DNA of 64,000 nucleotides from Epibacterium ulvae (GCF_018678075.1 NZ_JAHHIR010000035.1:124001-188000), one strand, 5' to 3'. Positions 34,942 to 44,887 are shown, numbered from the stretch's first letter. A program made the numbers and translations. The notes: a model not told the origin generated them from the sequence alone.

Positions 34942-36549
34942 TTACTGACCCGGTGGGTCTGTCTGAAGTGCTGTATCGACAACGGGGTCGCGCACCCATT
35001 GGTACAGCCAGACTTCCGACAGCTTCTGCGCCTCACCGGCCACATGAGCCGTCAGCTCAATCAGATCCGCATCCTGTCCATCAACATCAAAGAACAGCCG
35101 CCAGCGGTTGGCCGTGTCGTCGATCTTGTGCAGCACCACGTTGGAGAACTCGCCGGCGGATGTCGCCACAACCGGCACCGGTTCCGCATCGGCTGCCATC
35201 TCGCCCAAAGCGCCCCCTTCGAAGTCGATCACAAATTTCCGCAGATTGGGGTTGGTCAGCGGCACGCCGGAGGGGCCACCGACGCCGGTGCGGGTGCTTA
35301 GGACATAGGCCAGATCTGAATTCACCAGCGGGGGCAGGGCACCCCAGTGCATTTTGTAGCTATAGCTGCGCGTGTCGCCTGCTTGGGGTGCGTCCTCTGG
35401 GATCCAGAACATGACGATATTGTCGTCAATCTCCAGCTCTGCCGGGATCTCAACCAGACGTACGCTGCCTGCGCCCCAGTCGCCAACAGGCTCGATCATC
35501 ACCGAGGGTCGGTTGTGGTACTGGGCGCCTGCGTCTTGGTAGTCGTCATAGGAACGGTCGCGCTGGATGAGGCCAAACTGCGCCATCTCCGTGTCCGGGA
35601 AATAGGAGTTGGATACCCGCGGCGGGTTGTTCAACGGGCGCAGCAATTCATCGCCCGAGGTCAACACCACCTTCAACGCGTCTGTGTCGTGAACCTGTGG
35701 GCGGAAGTCATCAAACCGACGTTCGGAATGTTCAGAAAAATAGAACATCGACGTCAGCGGCGCGAGGCCAAGCTGTTGGACTGCATTGCGGAAATACAGC
35801 TCGGCCTCCACTTCGATCACCGTGTCATCGCCGGGCTTGATCACAAACCTATAGGCCCCAGTGACCGAGGTGCTGTCCATCGCCGCGTAAATCTCCAACA
35901 CGTCCGTTTCGGTTTCGGGCTTCACCACCCAAAAGGCCGAGAACCGCGGAAACTCTTCGGGGCCACCCAACCATGTATCGATGGACAGGCCGCGCGCAGA
36001 CAGACCATAGCTGTTGCCCCGACCAAGTGCGCGGAAATAGCTGGCCCCAAGGAAGGTGATGAGCTCGTCATATTTTTTCGCACTGTTGAACGGCGCAGTG
36101 ACTTTCAGCCCGGCAATCCCCGGCAGCTCCGCATGGGGAGGAACCCGGCGTTCCAGGGCGTTGCGATATTCAAAATCATCGGTGGAAAACGCCATCGGCG
36201 TTGCGGTGCTGTTGGAAATCTCAAAGATCTCAACAGGTTCCTGAAACAACCAGCCTGGGTGAAAGGCCTGCAGCCGAAACGGCGATCCGTCATTGCTCCA
36301 CCGCGCGGCCTCGGGCAGGAAATAGATATTGCGGTAGTCGTCATAAGACAGCTGATCGAGAAAACCTGCAAGTTTCGCAGGGGGGGTATCCGGCATTGCC
36401 GATTTGGCCTTCATGTAGGATTTGAGCCAGTCAAACGAGAACGGTTCTGCCTCAGCTGTTGTTTGCGCCACGGAAAAAGAGGGAACGGCCGTGGTGGCCA
36501 AAAGCATGGCAACAAAGCTGCGTCGGGTTAAAGAGGGTGCAAACCGCAT
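34942..36549 (-). CDS. opgG: periplasmic glucan biosynthesis protein OpgG type
   Basis: A 535-residue protein of the OpgG/MdoG family, which in E. coli is needed for branching and release of osmoregulated periplasmic glucans. The N-terminus has a twin-arginine signal (LTRRSFVAMLLATTAVPSFS), so it is exported folded through Tat; OpgD of E. coli is also Tat-exported, so this could be closer to OpgD. Family sequence includes YDDYRNIYFLPEAARWSND and FWVVKPETETDVLEIYAAMD. No glucosyltransferase opgH lies beside it here. The start at 36549 is the one directly before the signal; the frame stays open 32 codons upstream. Confidence 0.85.
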   Translation of the reverse strand: MRFAPSLTRRSFVAMLLATTAVPSFSVAQTTAEAEPFSFDWLKSYMKAKSAMPDTPPAKLAGFLDQLSYDDYRNIYFLPEAARWSNDGSPFRLQAFHPGWLFQEPVEIFEISNSTATPMAFSTDDFEYRNALERRVPPHAELPGIAGLKVTAPFNSAKKYDELITFLGASYFRALGRGNSYGLSARGLSIDTWLGGPEEFPRFSAFWVVKPETETDVLEIYAAMDSTSVTGAYRFVIKPGDDTVIEVEAELYFRNAVQQLGLAPLTSMFYFSEHSERRFDDFRPQVHDTDALKVVLTSGDELLRPLNNPPRVSNSYFPDTEMAQFGLIQRDRSYDDYQDAGAQYHNRPSVMIEPVGDWGAGSVRLVEIPAELEIDDNIVMFWIPEDAPQAGDTRSYSYKMHWGALPPLVNSDLAYVLSTRTGVGGPSGVPLTNPNLRKFVIDFEGGALGEMAADAEPVPVVATSAGEFSNVVLHKIDDTANRWRLFFDVDGQDADLIELTAHVAGEAQKLSEVWLYQWVRDPVVDTALQTDPPGQ

Positions 36550-36805
36550 TTCGATCGGGCTCCGATTGGGATCAGGACGTGTCCAGAATAACAATATCAG
36601 TTTCGCGCCGGTCCTTAAGTCACATCCACGCAGGAAAACTGACACTCATGGGGCGCACACCCTGCCAAATCCGCAAGGCGCGACCGGAACCGGATGCCCG
36701 GTTGCGATATCAGGCCTGGGCCGTCCGGGGCAACGTAGCTGCGCCAAACGGCGGGGGATTGGCAAAATGCCGCACAGGGCAGGAGCCACGATGTTGGTGC
36801 CGGCC
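36550..36805. other. gap of about 255 bases between MFS and opgG
   Basis: No gene, no clear terminator and no repeat were recognised. It probably holds the opgG promoter. Confidence 0.4.
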
Positions 36806-38086
36806 TCAGCGCCTTACTCTCTTGGCCAGCGCGGCTGTCAACAACACGGCGATCATAAGGAAACCGGCGCCTCCTATCCAAGCGATTGACAGCGAGTAGC
36901 TTTCCGCAAGTCCACCAACGGCTATTAGACCAGTTGCCGCACCAAACTGTTGCACAAGGGATCGCAGTGACAGCAGTGTGGACCGTTGATGGTTCTCGAC
37001 ACAGGCATGCAGAATGCTGCTGGCGGGCGTTTCCGTTGCGCCAAGGACAACAGAGAAAAATATGAAGATCCCAACAAAACCGACAATGCCGCCCTGAAAC
37101 GCCAATACGATTTGGAGAGTTGCGAGACAGGCCGACGCCACGCAAAGCGAGACGGCATTTTGGCGTTTGAACATCCGATTGATGTGGGGAGATAGCGCCG
37201 CACCAATCGCGATTGAGAAGAAGTACACCGCCGTCAGAGCACCAATTGCAGTGTTGGCGTAGCCTTCGTCCAACATACCTTTGACGTGGGTGGGCCAGAG
37301 CACTTCGACTGGGTTCGTTGCCATTAATACCAACGCCAAGGCAAGTAGAAGCACCGAGAGGGTCGGATGTTTCAAGGCAAGGAGGCTGGTTTCCTTGATC
37401 ACTGCAGGTACGCGCGTAAACCCTTGGCTGAGCGCCTTGGGATTCAGTGGGCGTGGCTTTTCGGTGATGGCGACTAGAGTGAAGAAAAACAAACCAGTCA
37501 TCATGATCAGGCTAGCGGCGTAGGACGTATCGTAAACGCTGAAACCATGCCGGGTTGCGACGTCACCGAAGGCATCAGGCAACAGGCCCCCACAAATTGC
37601 ACCAAAAGCCAGCCCCATGGCGTTTGCCCATTGGGCTTTGGCGAGCGCAGCTTGAATATCGACGTTCGGGGCCATGACCTTGAACCTCTCAACGAACCAT
37701 GCGTCGAGCGTTCCCGAGCGCAAGGCGCGACCAAAACCAATAAAGGCGAAGGAAAGAGCCAAAACGTAAAAATCGTTGGACGACAAAAAGATAACCAGCG
37801 AGATCAGGCTGGCAACGACCGCTGTCAGGAACACGGGCTTGCGTCCTATGTTATCGGCGAGCCCGCCAAAGGGCAGTTCCATCGCCATGGTTGTGACTGA
37901 ATAAACGCCAAACAGAAGTGAGATCTGGAAAAGATCCATATCACGGTCGATCAAAGTCAGCGCCACGACGGCCACCGTCAAGCCCATCGCAAAACGGTCC
38001 AGAAACTGCTGGACCTGAAAAACGCGAATGTGGCGTTGCGCGACGCGGGTCAGTTGGCGGAAGGAAAATACGATCTCAGCAGGCAT
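36806..38086 (-). CDS. major facilitator superfamily transporter
   Basis: A 426-residue polytopic membrane protein of the MFS type with about twelve hydrophobic helices. The conserved loop 2-3 motif appears in GGLADNIGRKPVFLTAVVAS near residue 75. The substrate cannot be read from sequence; it resembles drug or metabolite exporters (DHA-like). The leftward gene follows the agmatinase/aldolase unit, about 100 bases after the end of the aldolase gene, so it may belong to the same transcript but need not. Confidence 0.8.
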   Translation of the reverse strand: MPAEIVFSFRQLTRVAQRHIRVFQVQQFLDRFAMGLTVAVVALTLIDRDMDLFQISLLFGVYSVTTMAMELPFGGLADNIGRKPVFLTAVVASLISLVIFLSSNDFYVLALSFAFIGFGRALRSGTLDAWFVERFKVMAPNVDIQAALAKAQWANAMGLAFGAICGGLLPDAFGDVATRHGFSVYDTSYAASLIMMTGLFFFTLVAITEKPRPLNPKALSQGFTRVPAVIKETSLLALKHPTLSVLLLALALVLMATNPVEVLWPTHVKGMLDEGYANTAIGALTAVYFFSIAIGAALSPHINRMFKRQNAVSLCVASACLATLQIVLAFQGGIVGFVGIFIFFSVVLGATETPASSILHACVENHQRSTLLSLRSLVQQFGAATGLIAVGGLAESYSLSIAWIGGAGFLMIAVLLTAALAKRVRR

Positions 38087-38189
38087 GGTCGGCTTCAGAG
38101 AGCTTCGCGTCAGAGAGGGAAACGTATTTCGGTAATCTTTGCCTGTTTAGCCGGGCCACCGCAATCCAGCGGCCCGCGCTCAGCCCTTG

Positions 38190-38951
38190 TCAGCTCTTAT
38201 AGTCGGGGCAGATCTGGTCCAAGAGCCGCAGATGCGCGGCCCATTCCAGATCAAGATCGTCATCCTCACCCATGGGGCTGTCATATTGCTGGGCAACGTG
38301 TTTGGCCAAAGCATCTTCAACCACACGCAGGGGGCGGCCCATGGAGAGAGTGGCCACCTGAATTTCGCAGGCGCGCTCCAGATAGAACATATTGTTGAAC
38401 ATCCGCGCCGCAGTTGCGCCGGTGGTCAGCAGCCCGTGGTTGCGCAGCACCAGCGCTTGGTTGTTGCCAAGACTTGCGACGATCCGGTCCCGTTCTGCGA
38501 GATCCAGCGCGATGCCTTCGTAGTCGTGATAAGAGACACGATTGTAAAACTGCAGTGCGATCTGGTTCAGCGGCAGCAGACCTTCTTCCATGGTTGAGAC
38601 CGCAACGCCTGCGCGCGAATGGGTGTGCATGATCCAGGCCGCATCGTGGCTGGCGCGATGGACGGCTGAGTGAATGGTAAATCCAGCCGGGTTCACATTA
38701 TAGGTAGAGGGTGCGATCTTGTTTCCGTCCACGTCGATCTTCACCAGGTTCGACGCGGTGATCTCTTCCCAGCGCAGACCATAGGGGTTGATCAGGAAAT
38801 GCCCGTCCGCGTCGGGCACCCGCGCGGTGATATGGGTATAGATTAGATCGGTCAGGCGAAAATGCGCGGCCAGCCGGTAACAGGCGGCAAGGTTTACGCG
38901 CGCCTCCCACTCCGCTTGGCCAATCCCGTTGGGGCGCTGGGTCTGTTCCAT
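38190..38951 (-). CDS. class II aldolase/adducin-family protein
   Basis: A 253-residue protein of the class II aldolase fold. The zinc-binding histidines sit in IMHTHSRAGVAVSTMEEGLL (near residue 108) and ALVLRNHGLLTTGATAARMF (near residue 168). The family cleaves or epimerises sugar phosphates such as fuculose or ribulose phosphate; in this context the substrate is unclear. It follows the agmatinase-family gene by 34 bases, as part of the leftward ABC operon. Confidence 0.88.
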   Translation of the reverse strand: MEQTQRPNGIGQAEWEARVNLAACYRLAAHFRLTDLIYTHITARVPDADGHFLINPYGLRWEEITASNLVKIDVDGNKIAPSTYNVNPAGFTIHSAVHRASHDAAWIMHTHSRAGVAVSTMEEGLLPLNQIALQFYNRVSYHDYEGIALDLAERDRIVASLGNNQALVLRNHGLLTTGATAARMFNNMFYLERACEIQVATLSMGRPLRVVEDALAKHVAQQYDSPMGEDDDLDLEWAAHLRLLDQICPDYKS

Positions 38952-38985
38952 CGATGAAGCCTCCTTGGCCGCAGCAACTGCGGTG

Positions 38986-39963
38986 TCAAAATTCGATTTG
39001 CGGTTTCACATGCGCACGCGTTTGCGGCACATTTGGCAGCGCACAGAGCATTTCATAAAGGTATTCCGCAGCGATAATAGCGGTATTGCCGCTTGTGTCG
39101 AAAGAAGGGGCAACTTCCACCAGATCCGCACCCACCAGATTGAGCCCCGCGCAGCCCCGGATGATCTCTAGCCCCTGCAATGTGGTCAACCCGCCGACCT
39201 CTACCGTGCCGGTGCCGGGGGCAAAACCGGGATCGAGACTGTCGATGTCATAGGATAGATAGACCGGCGTATCGCCGATACGCGCGCGAATTTGCGCCAT
39301 CAAGGGTTTGAGGGATTTGTGCCAGCATTCCTCGGCCTGGATACAGGTCCAGCCTTTGGAACGGCCCCAATCGAAATCCTCGGCCGTGTAGCCGGTGCCG
39401 CGCAGCCCGATTTGAAAGACCTTGTCATTGTCCAACACCCCATCCTCATGAGCGCGTCGGAAGGGGCAGCCATGGGCGATGCTTTCGCCAAACATCTCAT
39501 CATTGGTGTCGGAATGGGCATCCACATGGATCAGGGCGACGGGTCCGTGTTTCTCGGCCACCGCGCGCAGGATCGGCCAGGTGAGGGTGTGATCACCGCC
39601 CAGCGTCAACGGGATCGCACCATGGGCCAGCACGCCTTGGTAATAGGCGGTGATGATGTCGACGGATTTCTTCAGATCAAACAGGTTGATCGGCACATCG
39701 CCAATGTCTGCCACCTGCAAATGCTCAAACGGTGCGGCCCCGGTTGCCATATTATAGGGGCGGATCATGCGGCTTTCATCGCGGATCTGACGGGGACCCA
39801 GCCGGGTGCCGGGTCGGTTTGAGGTTCCGATATCCATTGGGATGCCGACGAAACAGGCGTCGAGCCCGGCGGCCGTGTCTTGGGTCGGCAGCCGCATCAT
39901 TGTGGCCGGACCACCCACGCGCGGCATTTCATTTCCACCAAGGGGTTGATTGAAATTTGGCAT
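38986..39963 (-). CDS. speB: agmatinase-family ureohydrolase
   Basis: A 325-residue enzyme of the arginase/agmatinase family. Manganese ligands are in LTLGGDHTLTWPILRAVAEK (near residue 120), ALIHVDAHSDTNDEMFGESI (near 148) and VYLSYDIDSLDPGFAPGTGT (near 230). It hydrolyses a guanidino group to urea and an amine. Agmatine is one substrate, but guanidinobutyrate, guanidinopropionate or other guanidino acids are equally likely, and the gene symbol is used only for the family. It sits downstream of a polyamine-type ABC transporter, 57 bases after its permease gene. Confidence 0.88.
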   Translation of the reverse strand: MPNFNQPLGGNEMPRVGGPATMMRLPTQDTAAGLDACFVGIPMDIGTSNRPGTRLGPRQIRDESRMIRPYNMATGAAPFEHLQVADIGDVPINLFDLKKSVDIITAYYQGVLAHGAIPLTLGGDHTLTWPILRAVAEKHGPVALIHVDAHSDTNDEMFGESIAHGCPFRRAHEDGVLDNDKVFQIGLRGTGYTAEDFDWGRSKGWTCIQAEECWHKSLKPLMAQIRARIGDTPVYLSYDIDSLDPGFAPGTGTVEVGGLTTLQGLEIIRGCAGLNLVGADLVEVAPSFDTSGNTAIIAAEYLYEMLCALPNVPQTRAHVKPQIEF

Positions 39964-40020
39964 TAGACTTCTTGCACCTGTGTTTCGAATGAGAATTGGG
40001 AAGTGGGGACAGCCAGTGGC

Positions 40021-40833
40021 TTACCTCGAATTGCGCGGGCTTCTGTTTTGCCAGATCAAACGCCCCAGGATCACAATCGTGACTAGCACGATCAACACGA
40101 CAGACAGCGCTGCCACCGCCGGATCCACATTGTCGCGCAGCCCCATCCACATACGCCGGGGCAAGGTGATCGCCTTGATCGAGGTGACAAATAGGGTGAC
40201 GCCGATCTCATCCCAGGACAGCACAAAGCTCAGCAAAAAGGCAGAGACCATGCCAAAGCGGATATTGGGCAATATCACCGCAAAGATCCGCGTCCAGACC
40301 GGCGCCCCCATGGACCGTGCGGCGAGATCGATTTTGCGGTCCACCTGTGACAGGGCCACCATGATGATCACCACCGCATAAGGCACCACCATCACCGTAT
40401 GGGCCACGGCAACGCCGAGCCAGCCGTCATAGACCACAAGGCTGTTCCAGTTCGAGACGGTGCGCAGGAAGTAATACAGCGTCAGTGCCGAAACCACCGG
40501 CGGCGCAACCATGGGCAACAGCGCAAGACCTGCCATCACCCCGGCAAATCGGGGGCGCATCATCCACAGCCCCATACAAAATGCCGTGGCCAGAAGCGTC
40601 GACAAGATCGCCGCCGTCACCCCCACCTGCAGCGACAGGGCGATGGCGTCCCCCCATTCGGGTTTGGTCCACAACGCCTGGTAGTGGCGCAGGGACAGGC
40701 TGTCCTTGGGCAGGCTGAGAAAGCGTTTCGGGGTGAAGCTGACGGGGATCACCGCCAGCAACGGCAGCAGCAAGAACACGGCGGTCATCGCTGCCAATGC
40801 GGTGGCAAAGGGGCCTGGGCGCAGTCCGGTCAT
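40021..40833 (-). CDS. ABC transporter permease (PotC type)
   Basis: A 270-residue membrane permease of the spermidine/putrescine type. Six hydrophobic helices are present, with the EAA-type loop near residue 160 (RKIDLAARSMGAPVWTRIFA). The first gene partner starts three bases before its end (ATGA-like overlap with 40830). It pairs with the PotB-type permease to form the channel. The length is normal. Confidence 0.92.
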   Translation of the reverse strand: MTGLRPGPFATALAAMTAVFLLLPLLAVIPVSFTPKRFLSLPKDSLSLRHYQALWTKPEWGDAIALSLQVGVTAAILSTLLATAFCMGLWMMRPRFAGVMAGLALLPMVAPPVVSALTLYYFLRTVSNWNSLVVYDGWLGVAVAHTVMVVPYAVVIIMVALSQVDRKIDLAARSMGAPVWTRIFAVILPNIRFGMVSAFLLSFVLSWDEIGVTLFVTSIKAITLPRRMWMGLRDNVDPAVAALSVVLIVLVTIVILGRLIWQNRSPRNSR

Positions 40834-41636
40834 GTGGTGGATACTCCTGCGCGTTTGATCAGGGCGACAAGGAAGGCCCCGATGGAGACCATCAACAGCG
40901 CCGACAGGGCTGCGGCCAGTCCCCAGTTGGGAATTTGGAAAATCCGCAAGTAGATCAGTTCGGCAATCATCACGCTGCGCCCACCGCCCAAAAGGGTCGG
41001 CACGATGTAAAAGCCAAGCGAGAAGACAAAGACCAAGAGCGCCGCACCCACGATGCCGCTTTTGGTCATCGGCACAAAGATCTGCCAGAAGATCCGCATA
41101 CGGGAGGCCCCCATGCCACGCGCGGCCAAGATCACCCGGTCATCGACCGACCGCATGGCACTGGCCAGTGGAAAGACGGCAAAGGGGATCAGGAAATGCA
41201 TCATGCCAATGACAACGCCGAATTCATTGCGCACCATCGTCAGCGGTTCGGCAATGATGCCAAGGGATTGCAGCCAGCTGTTGATCAGGCCGCGATTGGA
41301 CAGAAGCGACAGCCAGCCAAAGGCCCGGCTCAGCACCGAAAGCCAGAAGGGGATCATAATCGCGAGCTCCACCAGCACCCGCGTGGCGGTGTTGCCTTTG
41401 AGCCAGAGCAGCGTCAGCGGATAGGCCAGCACCACCGCCAGAACGGTGACACAGAGGCAAACACGCAGAGTGCGCCAGATCACGCTCCACACCAGGGGAT
41501 CCCCCAGCGCAGCACTGTAGTTTTGCAACCCCGGTTCCGGCGTGGTGACGCTTTGCAACATCACCCCACTCAGCGGCAGCAGATAGGCAAGCCCCAGAAA
41601 CAGCAGTAAGGGCGACAGGAGAAGAAGTCTGGACAT
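40830..41636 (-). CDS. ABC transporter permease (PotB type)
   Basis: A 268-residue inner-membrane permease, six helices. The EAA loop is RVILAARGMGASRMRIFWQI near residue 160, where the ATPase couples. It lies 49 bases after the substrate-binding protein gene and overlaps the PotC-type gene by four bases. It resembles polyamine, iron and 2-aminoethylphosphonate transporter permeases; substrate specificity comes from the binding protein. Confidence 0.92.
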   Translation of the reverse strand: MSRLLLLSPLLLFLGLAYLLPLSGVMLQSVTTPEPGLQNYSAALGDPLVWSVIWRTLRVCLCVTVLAVVLAYPLTLLWLKGNTATRVLVELAIMIPFWLSVLSRAFGWLSLLSNRGLINSWLQSLGIIAEPLTMVRNEFGVVIGMMHFLIPFAVFPLASAMRSVDDRVILAARGMGASRMRIFWQIFVPMTKSGIVGAALLVFVFSLGFYIVPTLLGGGRSVMIAELIYLRIFQIPNWGLAAALSALLMVSIGAFLVALIKRAGVSTT

Positions 41637-41685
41637 GAGGCATTGTGTAGCCGTCCGCGCGTTGCCCCGCGAACAGCTCCTTTCA

Positions 41686-42798
41686 TCAGGCGGAGATCAC
41701 ACCAAGGTATGCATCAAGGGCGGCGCCATAGTTTTCCTCATACCAGGCCATATCCAACGGAGTCTGCTGGGCAAAGTTCTTAGGATCTACAGGGTTATAG
41801 AACTTGTCCTCATCCGGGATTAGCGCGTCTGCGGCCGGATTGGCGGGGCCATTGCCCAACAGAGCAAACAGCTTGGCCTGGGCTTCGGGCGCTTGCGAGT
41901 AGGCGATGTATTCCATCGCGGCTTTTCCACCGGCCGGGTTGTTCGCCAAAACGCCGGTAGAGCCCGGCGCGATAATGCCCTCGGCCCAGGTCATGGCCAC
42001 CTCGCCCTCGGTGTCGCGATCCAGCAGCATGGCGCGGGTGTTCCAGATGATCGCCATCGACACATCGCCGTTCAACAACAACGACTGGCTTTCGGCGCCA
42101 CCACCCCAGTAGGCGCCGATGTGCTCTTTGAAGCCTGCGATCTTGGCATGGGCGCGGTCCATGTCCAGCGGATACAGGTCCTCGGGCGCAACGCCATCGG
42201 CCAGAAGCGCGGCCTCCCACATGCCCACACCCCATTTATACAGGGCGCGTTTGCCGGGGAATTTCTCGGCGTCAAAGAAATCCGCCATCGAGGTCGGCGG
42301 TGTGTCGTATTTGGTTTTGTCATAGGCAATGACGTAGCTGTAGAAATAGCTGTTGGCGGCATAATCCCATTGGAACCCATCGCGCAGCTTGCCGGGGTCC
42401 ACGATCTCCCAATCGATGGGGCGCATCAGGCCCAATTTGCCAAGCGCCTGACCGGAGAAGGGATCGCAATCGACCAGATCCCAGGTGGGATTGCCACTTT
42501 CGGCCTGTGCCTTGATCGAGCCTTCCAGGGGACCCGAGCCATCATACAGAACCTTCACACCGGTTTCTGCCGCATAACCTTTGCCAAAGGCCTCGGACAT
42601 GGCCTCGATCGCATCGCCGCCCCAGTTGACAAAAACCATCTCTTTGTCAGCCGCATAGGCGCTGCCTGCGGACAGGCCAAGGGCCGAGGTGCCCCCCAAA
42701 AGCGCGAGGCCCTGCAAGAAGCCGCGGCGTGAAAGTTCACCCGATTTCAGCTTCTCTTTCAACATCATCACTTGGTCTTGCTGGAAGTGCTTGTGCAT
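41686..42798 (-). CDS. extracellular substrate-binding protein (PotD type)
   Basis: A 370-residue periplasmic binding protein with a twin-arginine signal (SRRGFLQGLALLGGTSALGL, residues 23-42) and cleavage after AYA. The mature part opens with KEMVFVNWGGDAIEAMSEAF and later has YSYVIAYDKTKYD, typical of the spermidine/putrescine and thiamine-like branch. The ligand is probably a cationic or guanidino compound, given the agmatinase gene downstream. RBS AGAAAGG is 12 bases before the ATG. It follows the ATPase gene by 27 bases. Confidence 0.9.
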   Translation of the reverse strand: MHKHFQQDQVMMLKEKLKSGELSRRGFLQGLALLGGTSALGLSAGSAYAADKEMVFVNWGGDAIEAMSEAFGKGYAAETGVKVLYDGSGPLEGSIKAQAESGNPTWDLVDCDPFSGQALGKLGLMRPIDWEIVDPGKLRDGFQWDYAANSYFYSYVIAYDKTKYDTPPTSMADFFDAEKFPGKRALYKWGVGMWEAALLADGVAPEDLYPLDMDRAHAKIAGFKEHIGAYWGGGAESQSLLLNGDVSMAIIWNTRAMLLDRDTEGEVAMTWAEGIIAPGSTGVLANNPAGGKAAMEYIAYSQAPEAQAKLFALLGNGPANPAADALIPDEDKFYNPVDPKNFAQQTPLDMAWYEENYGAALDAYLGVISA

Positions 42799-42825
42799 TT
42801 TGATACCTTTCTGTTGGAGGGCTGA

Positions 42826-43875
42826 TCAGAAGATCAGACTGTCTTTGGCGGCCCAGCCGACCCGGATCTGATGCCCAGGTTCAGCCGCGCTGCTGAGGTC
42901 TGCGGTCTTGATGTCGATCACCAGGGGGCTGCCATCCGCAACCGAGCTCAGCTGCAACCGCGATTGCGCGCCCATATAGATGCGGTCGGTGATCACGCAG
43001 GGTAGGCCGATCTGGCTGCTCTCTGGTTGAAGCGCCAGCTTCTCGGGGCGCACCGCAATATGGCGGGCAGATGCGGCCGGCGCCTCTGGCAAGGTCACCG
43101 AGAAATCGCCGACCTTGGACACTGGTCCGTCAAAAATGGCCGGCAGGACGTTGATATCGCCGAGAAACTCCGCCACGAACCGGGTGCTGGGGCGTTCATA
43201 GACAGTTGTCGGATCCGCCAGTTGCTGCAGTTTTCCTTGATCAAAAATCGCAACCCGACTGGACAGGGCCAGTGCCTCGCTTTGATCATGGGTGACAAAA
43301 ACAAAGGTGGTGCCCATTTTGGCATGGATCCGGCGCAGCTCGTCCTGCATCTGGCCCCGCAGGTTTTTGTCCAGCGCGGAAAACGGTTCATCCAGCAGCA
43401 AAACCGGCGGTTCATAGGCCAGCGCACGGGCCAGGGCGACCCGTTGTTGTTGCCCCCCCGACAGGCCAGACGGGCGTTTGTGCCCATGTCCCGACAGGCC
43501 AACCAAATCGATCATATCCGTGACCCGGTCGCGGATCTCGGACTTGGGGCGTTTCTGCACTTTCAGCGGGAAGGCGATGTTCTGTTCGACCGTCATATGG
43601 GGAAACAAAGCATAGCCCTGAAACATCATGCCAAAACCACGGGACTCTGCATCCGCATGGGTCTTGTCGAAGCCATTAATCTTCAAAAACCCACGGGTGA
43701 CAGCTTCAAACCCGGCCAACATCATCAAAAATGTAGTCTTGCCTGATCCCGACGGCCCCAAAAGGGTCAGGAACTCGCCGGGCATGATCTTCATAGAGAC
43801 ATCGCTCAGCGCGGTAAACGTTCCGTAGTCTTTGCCTATGTCGATGGCTTCGATGGCGGGTTTGCGTGCGGACAA
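42826..43875 (-). CDS. ABC transporter ATP-binding protein (PotA type)
   Basis: A 349-residue ATPase. Walker A is LGPSGSGKTT (residue 39 on), the Q-loop is MFQGYALFPHMTV, the signature is GLSGGQQQRVALARAL, Walker B is VLLLDEPFSALD and the H-loop is VFVTHDQSEAL. A C-terminal TOBE domain ends the protein. The start is TTG at 43875 (after AGGATACAAAACC), since no ATG or GTG lies nearby in the frame. It is the first gene of the leftward operon with the binding protein, two permeases, agmatinase-family and aldolase genes. Confidence 0.9.
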   Translation of the reverse strand: MSARKPAIEAIDIGKDYGTFTALSDVSMKIMPGEFLTLLGPSGSGKTTFLMMLAGFEAVTRGFLKINGFDKTHADAESRGFGMMFQGYALFPHMTVEQNIAFPLKVQKRPKSEIRDRVTDMIDLVGLSGHGHKRPSGLSGGQQQRVALARALAYEPPVLLLDEPFSALDKNLRGQMQDELRRIHAKMGTTFVFVTHDQSEALALSSRVAIFDQGKLQQLADPTTVYERPSTRFVAEFLGDINVLPAIFDGPVSKVGDFSVTLPEAPAASARHIAVRPEKLALQPESSQIGLPCVITDRIYMGAQSRLQLSSVADGSPLVIDIKTADLSSAAEPGHQIRVGWAAKDSLIF

Positions 43876-44002
43876 GGTTTTGTATCCTGCAGTTTGCTGC
43901 GGTTACAAAATTGTGCGCGGTAAATTCGGCTATGAACAAGTGAAACATATTCACGGCTATGACAAAGAAAATTTGTCATAGCGGCGCGCATCCTATTCCC
44001 GC

Positions 44003-44887
44003 CTAGATTTCAGGCAGAGCCTCTTTGATCCAGCTCACAAAGGCGGCAACTGTTGCATTTCGCGGCCGATCTCGGGGCACAGCCAGGTAATAGGCGTTCT
44101 GGGTTGCCAAACGATCGGGGAAGGGCCGCACCAATTTTCCGCTCAAAAGATCTGCAGAACAGACAAATTCGTCACCCATCGCGATCCCCTGGCCGGCCAA
44201 CGCTGCCGAATAGGCCAGGTTCATATCGGCGAATCGAATGCCTTTGCGCGCCCATTCCTCGGGCAGGTCAACCATCCGCATCCAACTGCTCCACTCCCCA
44301 TAGTCATTAAGGTGTAGCAAGGTGGCACGGGCCAGCGCAGCCGGGGTTGCCAGCCCGTCCAATTTATTCAGATAGGCCGGGCTACACAGGGGGGTATAGG
44401 CAATCTCGCGTAGCAACTCCAATGCCACACCGCCAGAGAATTCGCGCCCAAAGGAAATGAAAACATCAACTTCCGGGTTGCTGACGTCGTCCAGACGGCG
44501 CGGTGTTGTTAGGTTCAGATGGATGTCGGGAAAGGCCGTATGAAACCCTTCGACCACGGTGCACAGCCAATGGCTGGCAAAGCCGGGTGGGCAGCTGACG
44601 GTTAATACGCCGCTGGGGCCAGAGGTAGCGGAACGTGCGGCGGCATTATTCAACGCGTCCAATGCTTTGCGCACATCTAACGCATATCTGCGCCCCGCCG
44701 GGGTCAGCGCAAGCTTGGTTCCGACCTTGTCACTGATCGGAAATCCAAGGTCACGCTCCAATTGGCGCAGCTGATGGGTGACGGCGCTTTTGGTCAGGTT
44801 CAGCTCTTCTGCGGCCTGCCAAATGGTGCCGAGACGCGCAAAAGCTTCCAGCGCCCGCAGCGCCTGGGTGGAGGGGACCCGTTGCAT
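44003..44887 (-). CDS. LysR-family regulator, GcvA-like
   Basis: A 294-residue regulator. The DNA-binding domain starts at LRALEAFARLGTIWQAAEEL and LTKSAVTHQLRQLERDLGFP, typical of the GcvA branch. The effector domain follows (SGVLTVSCPPGFASHWLCTV). It is directly upstream of the PotA-type operon, in the same direction, with a 127-base gap, so it may control it by position. Its downstream neighbour in gene order, the second LysR at 44932, is close and similar. Confidence 0.9.
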   Translation of the reverse strand: MQRVPSTQALRALEAFARLGTIWQAAEELNLTKSAVTHQLRQLERDLGFPISDKVGTKLALTPAGRRYALDVRKALDALNNAAARSATSGPSGVLTVSCPPGFASHWLCTVVEGFHTAFPDIHLNLTTPRRLDDVSNPEVDVFISFGREFSGGVALELLREIAYTPLCSPAYLNKLDGLATPAALARATLLHLNDYGEWSSWMRMVDLPEEWARKGIRFADMNLAYSAALAGQGIAMGDEFVCSADLLSGKLVRPFPDRLATQNAYYLAVPRDRPRNATVAAFVSWIKEALPEI

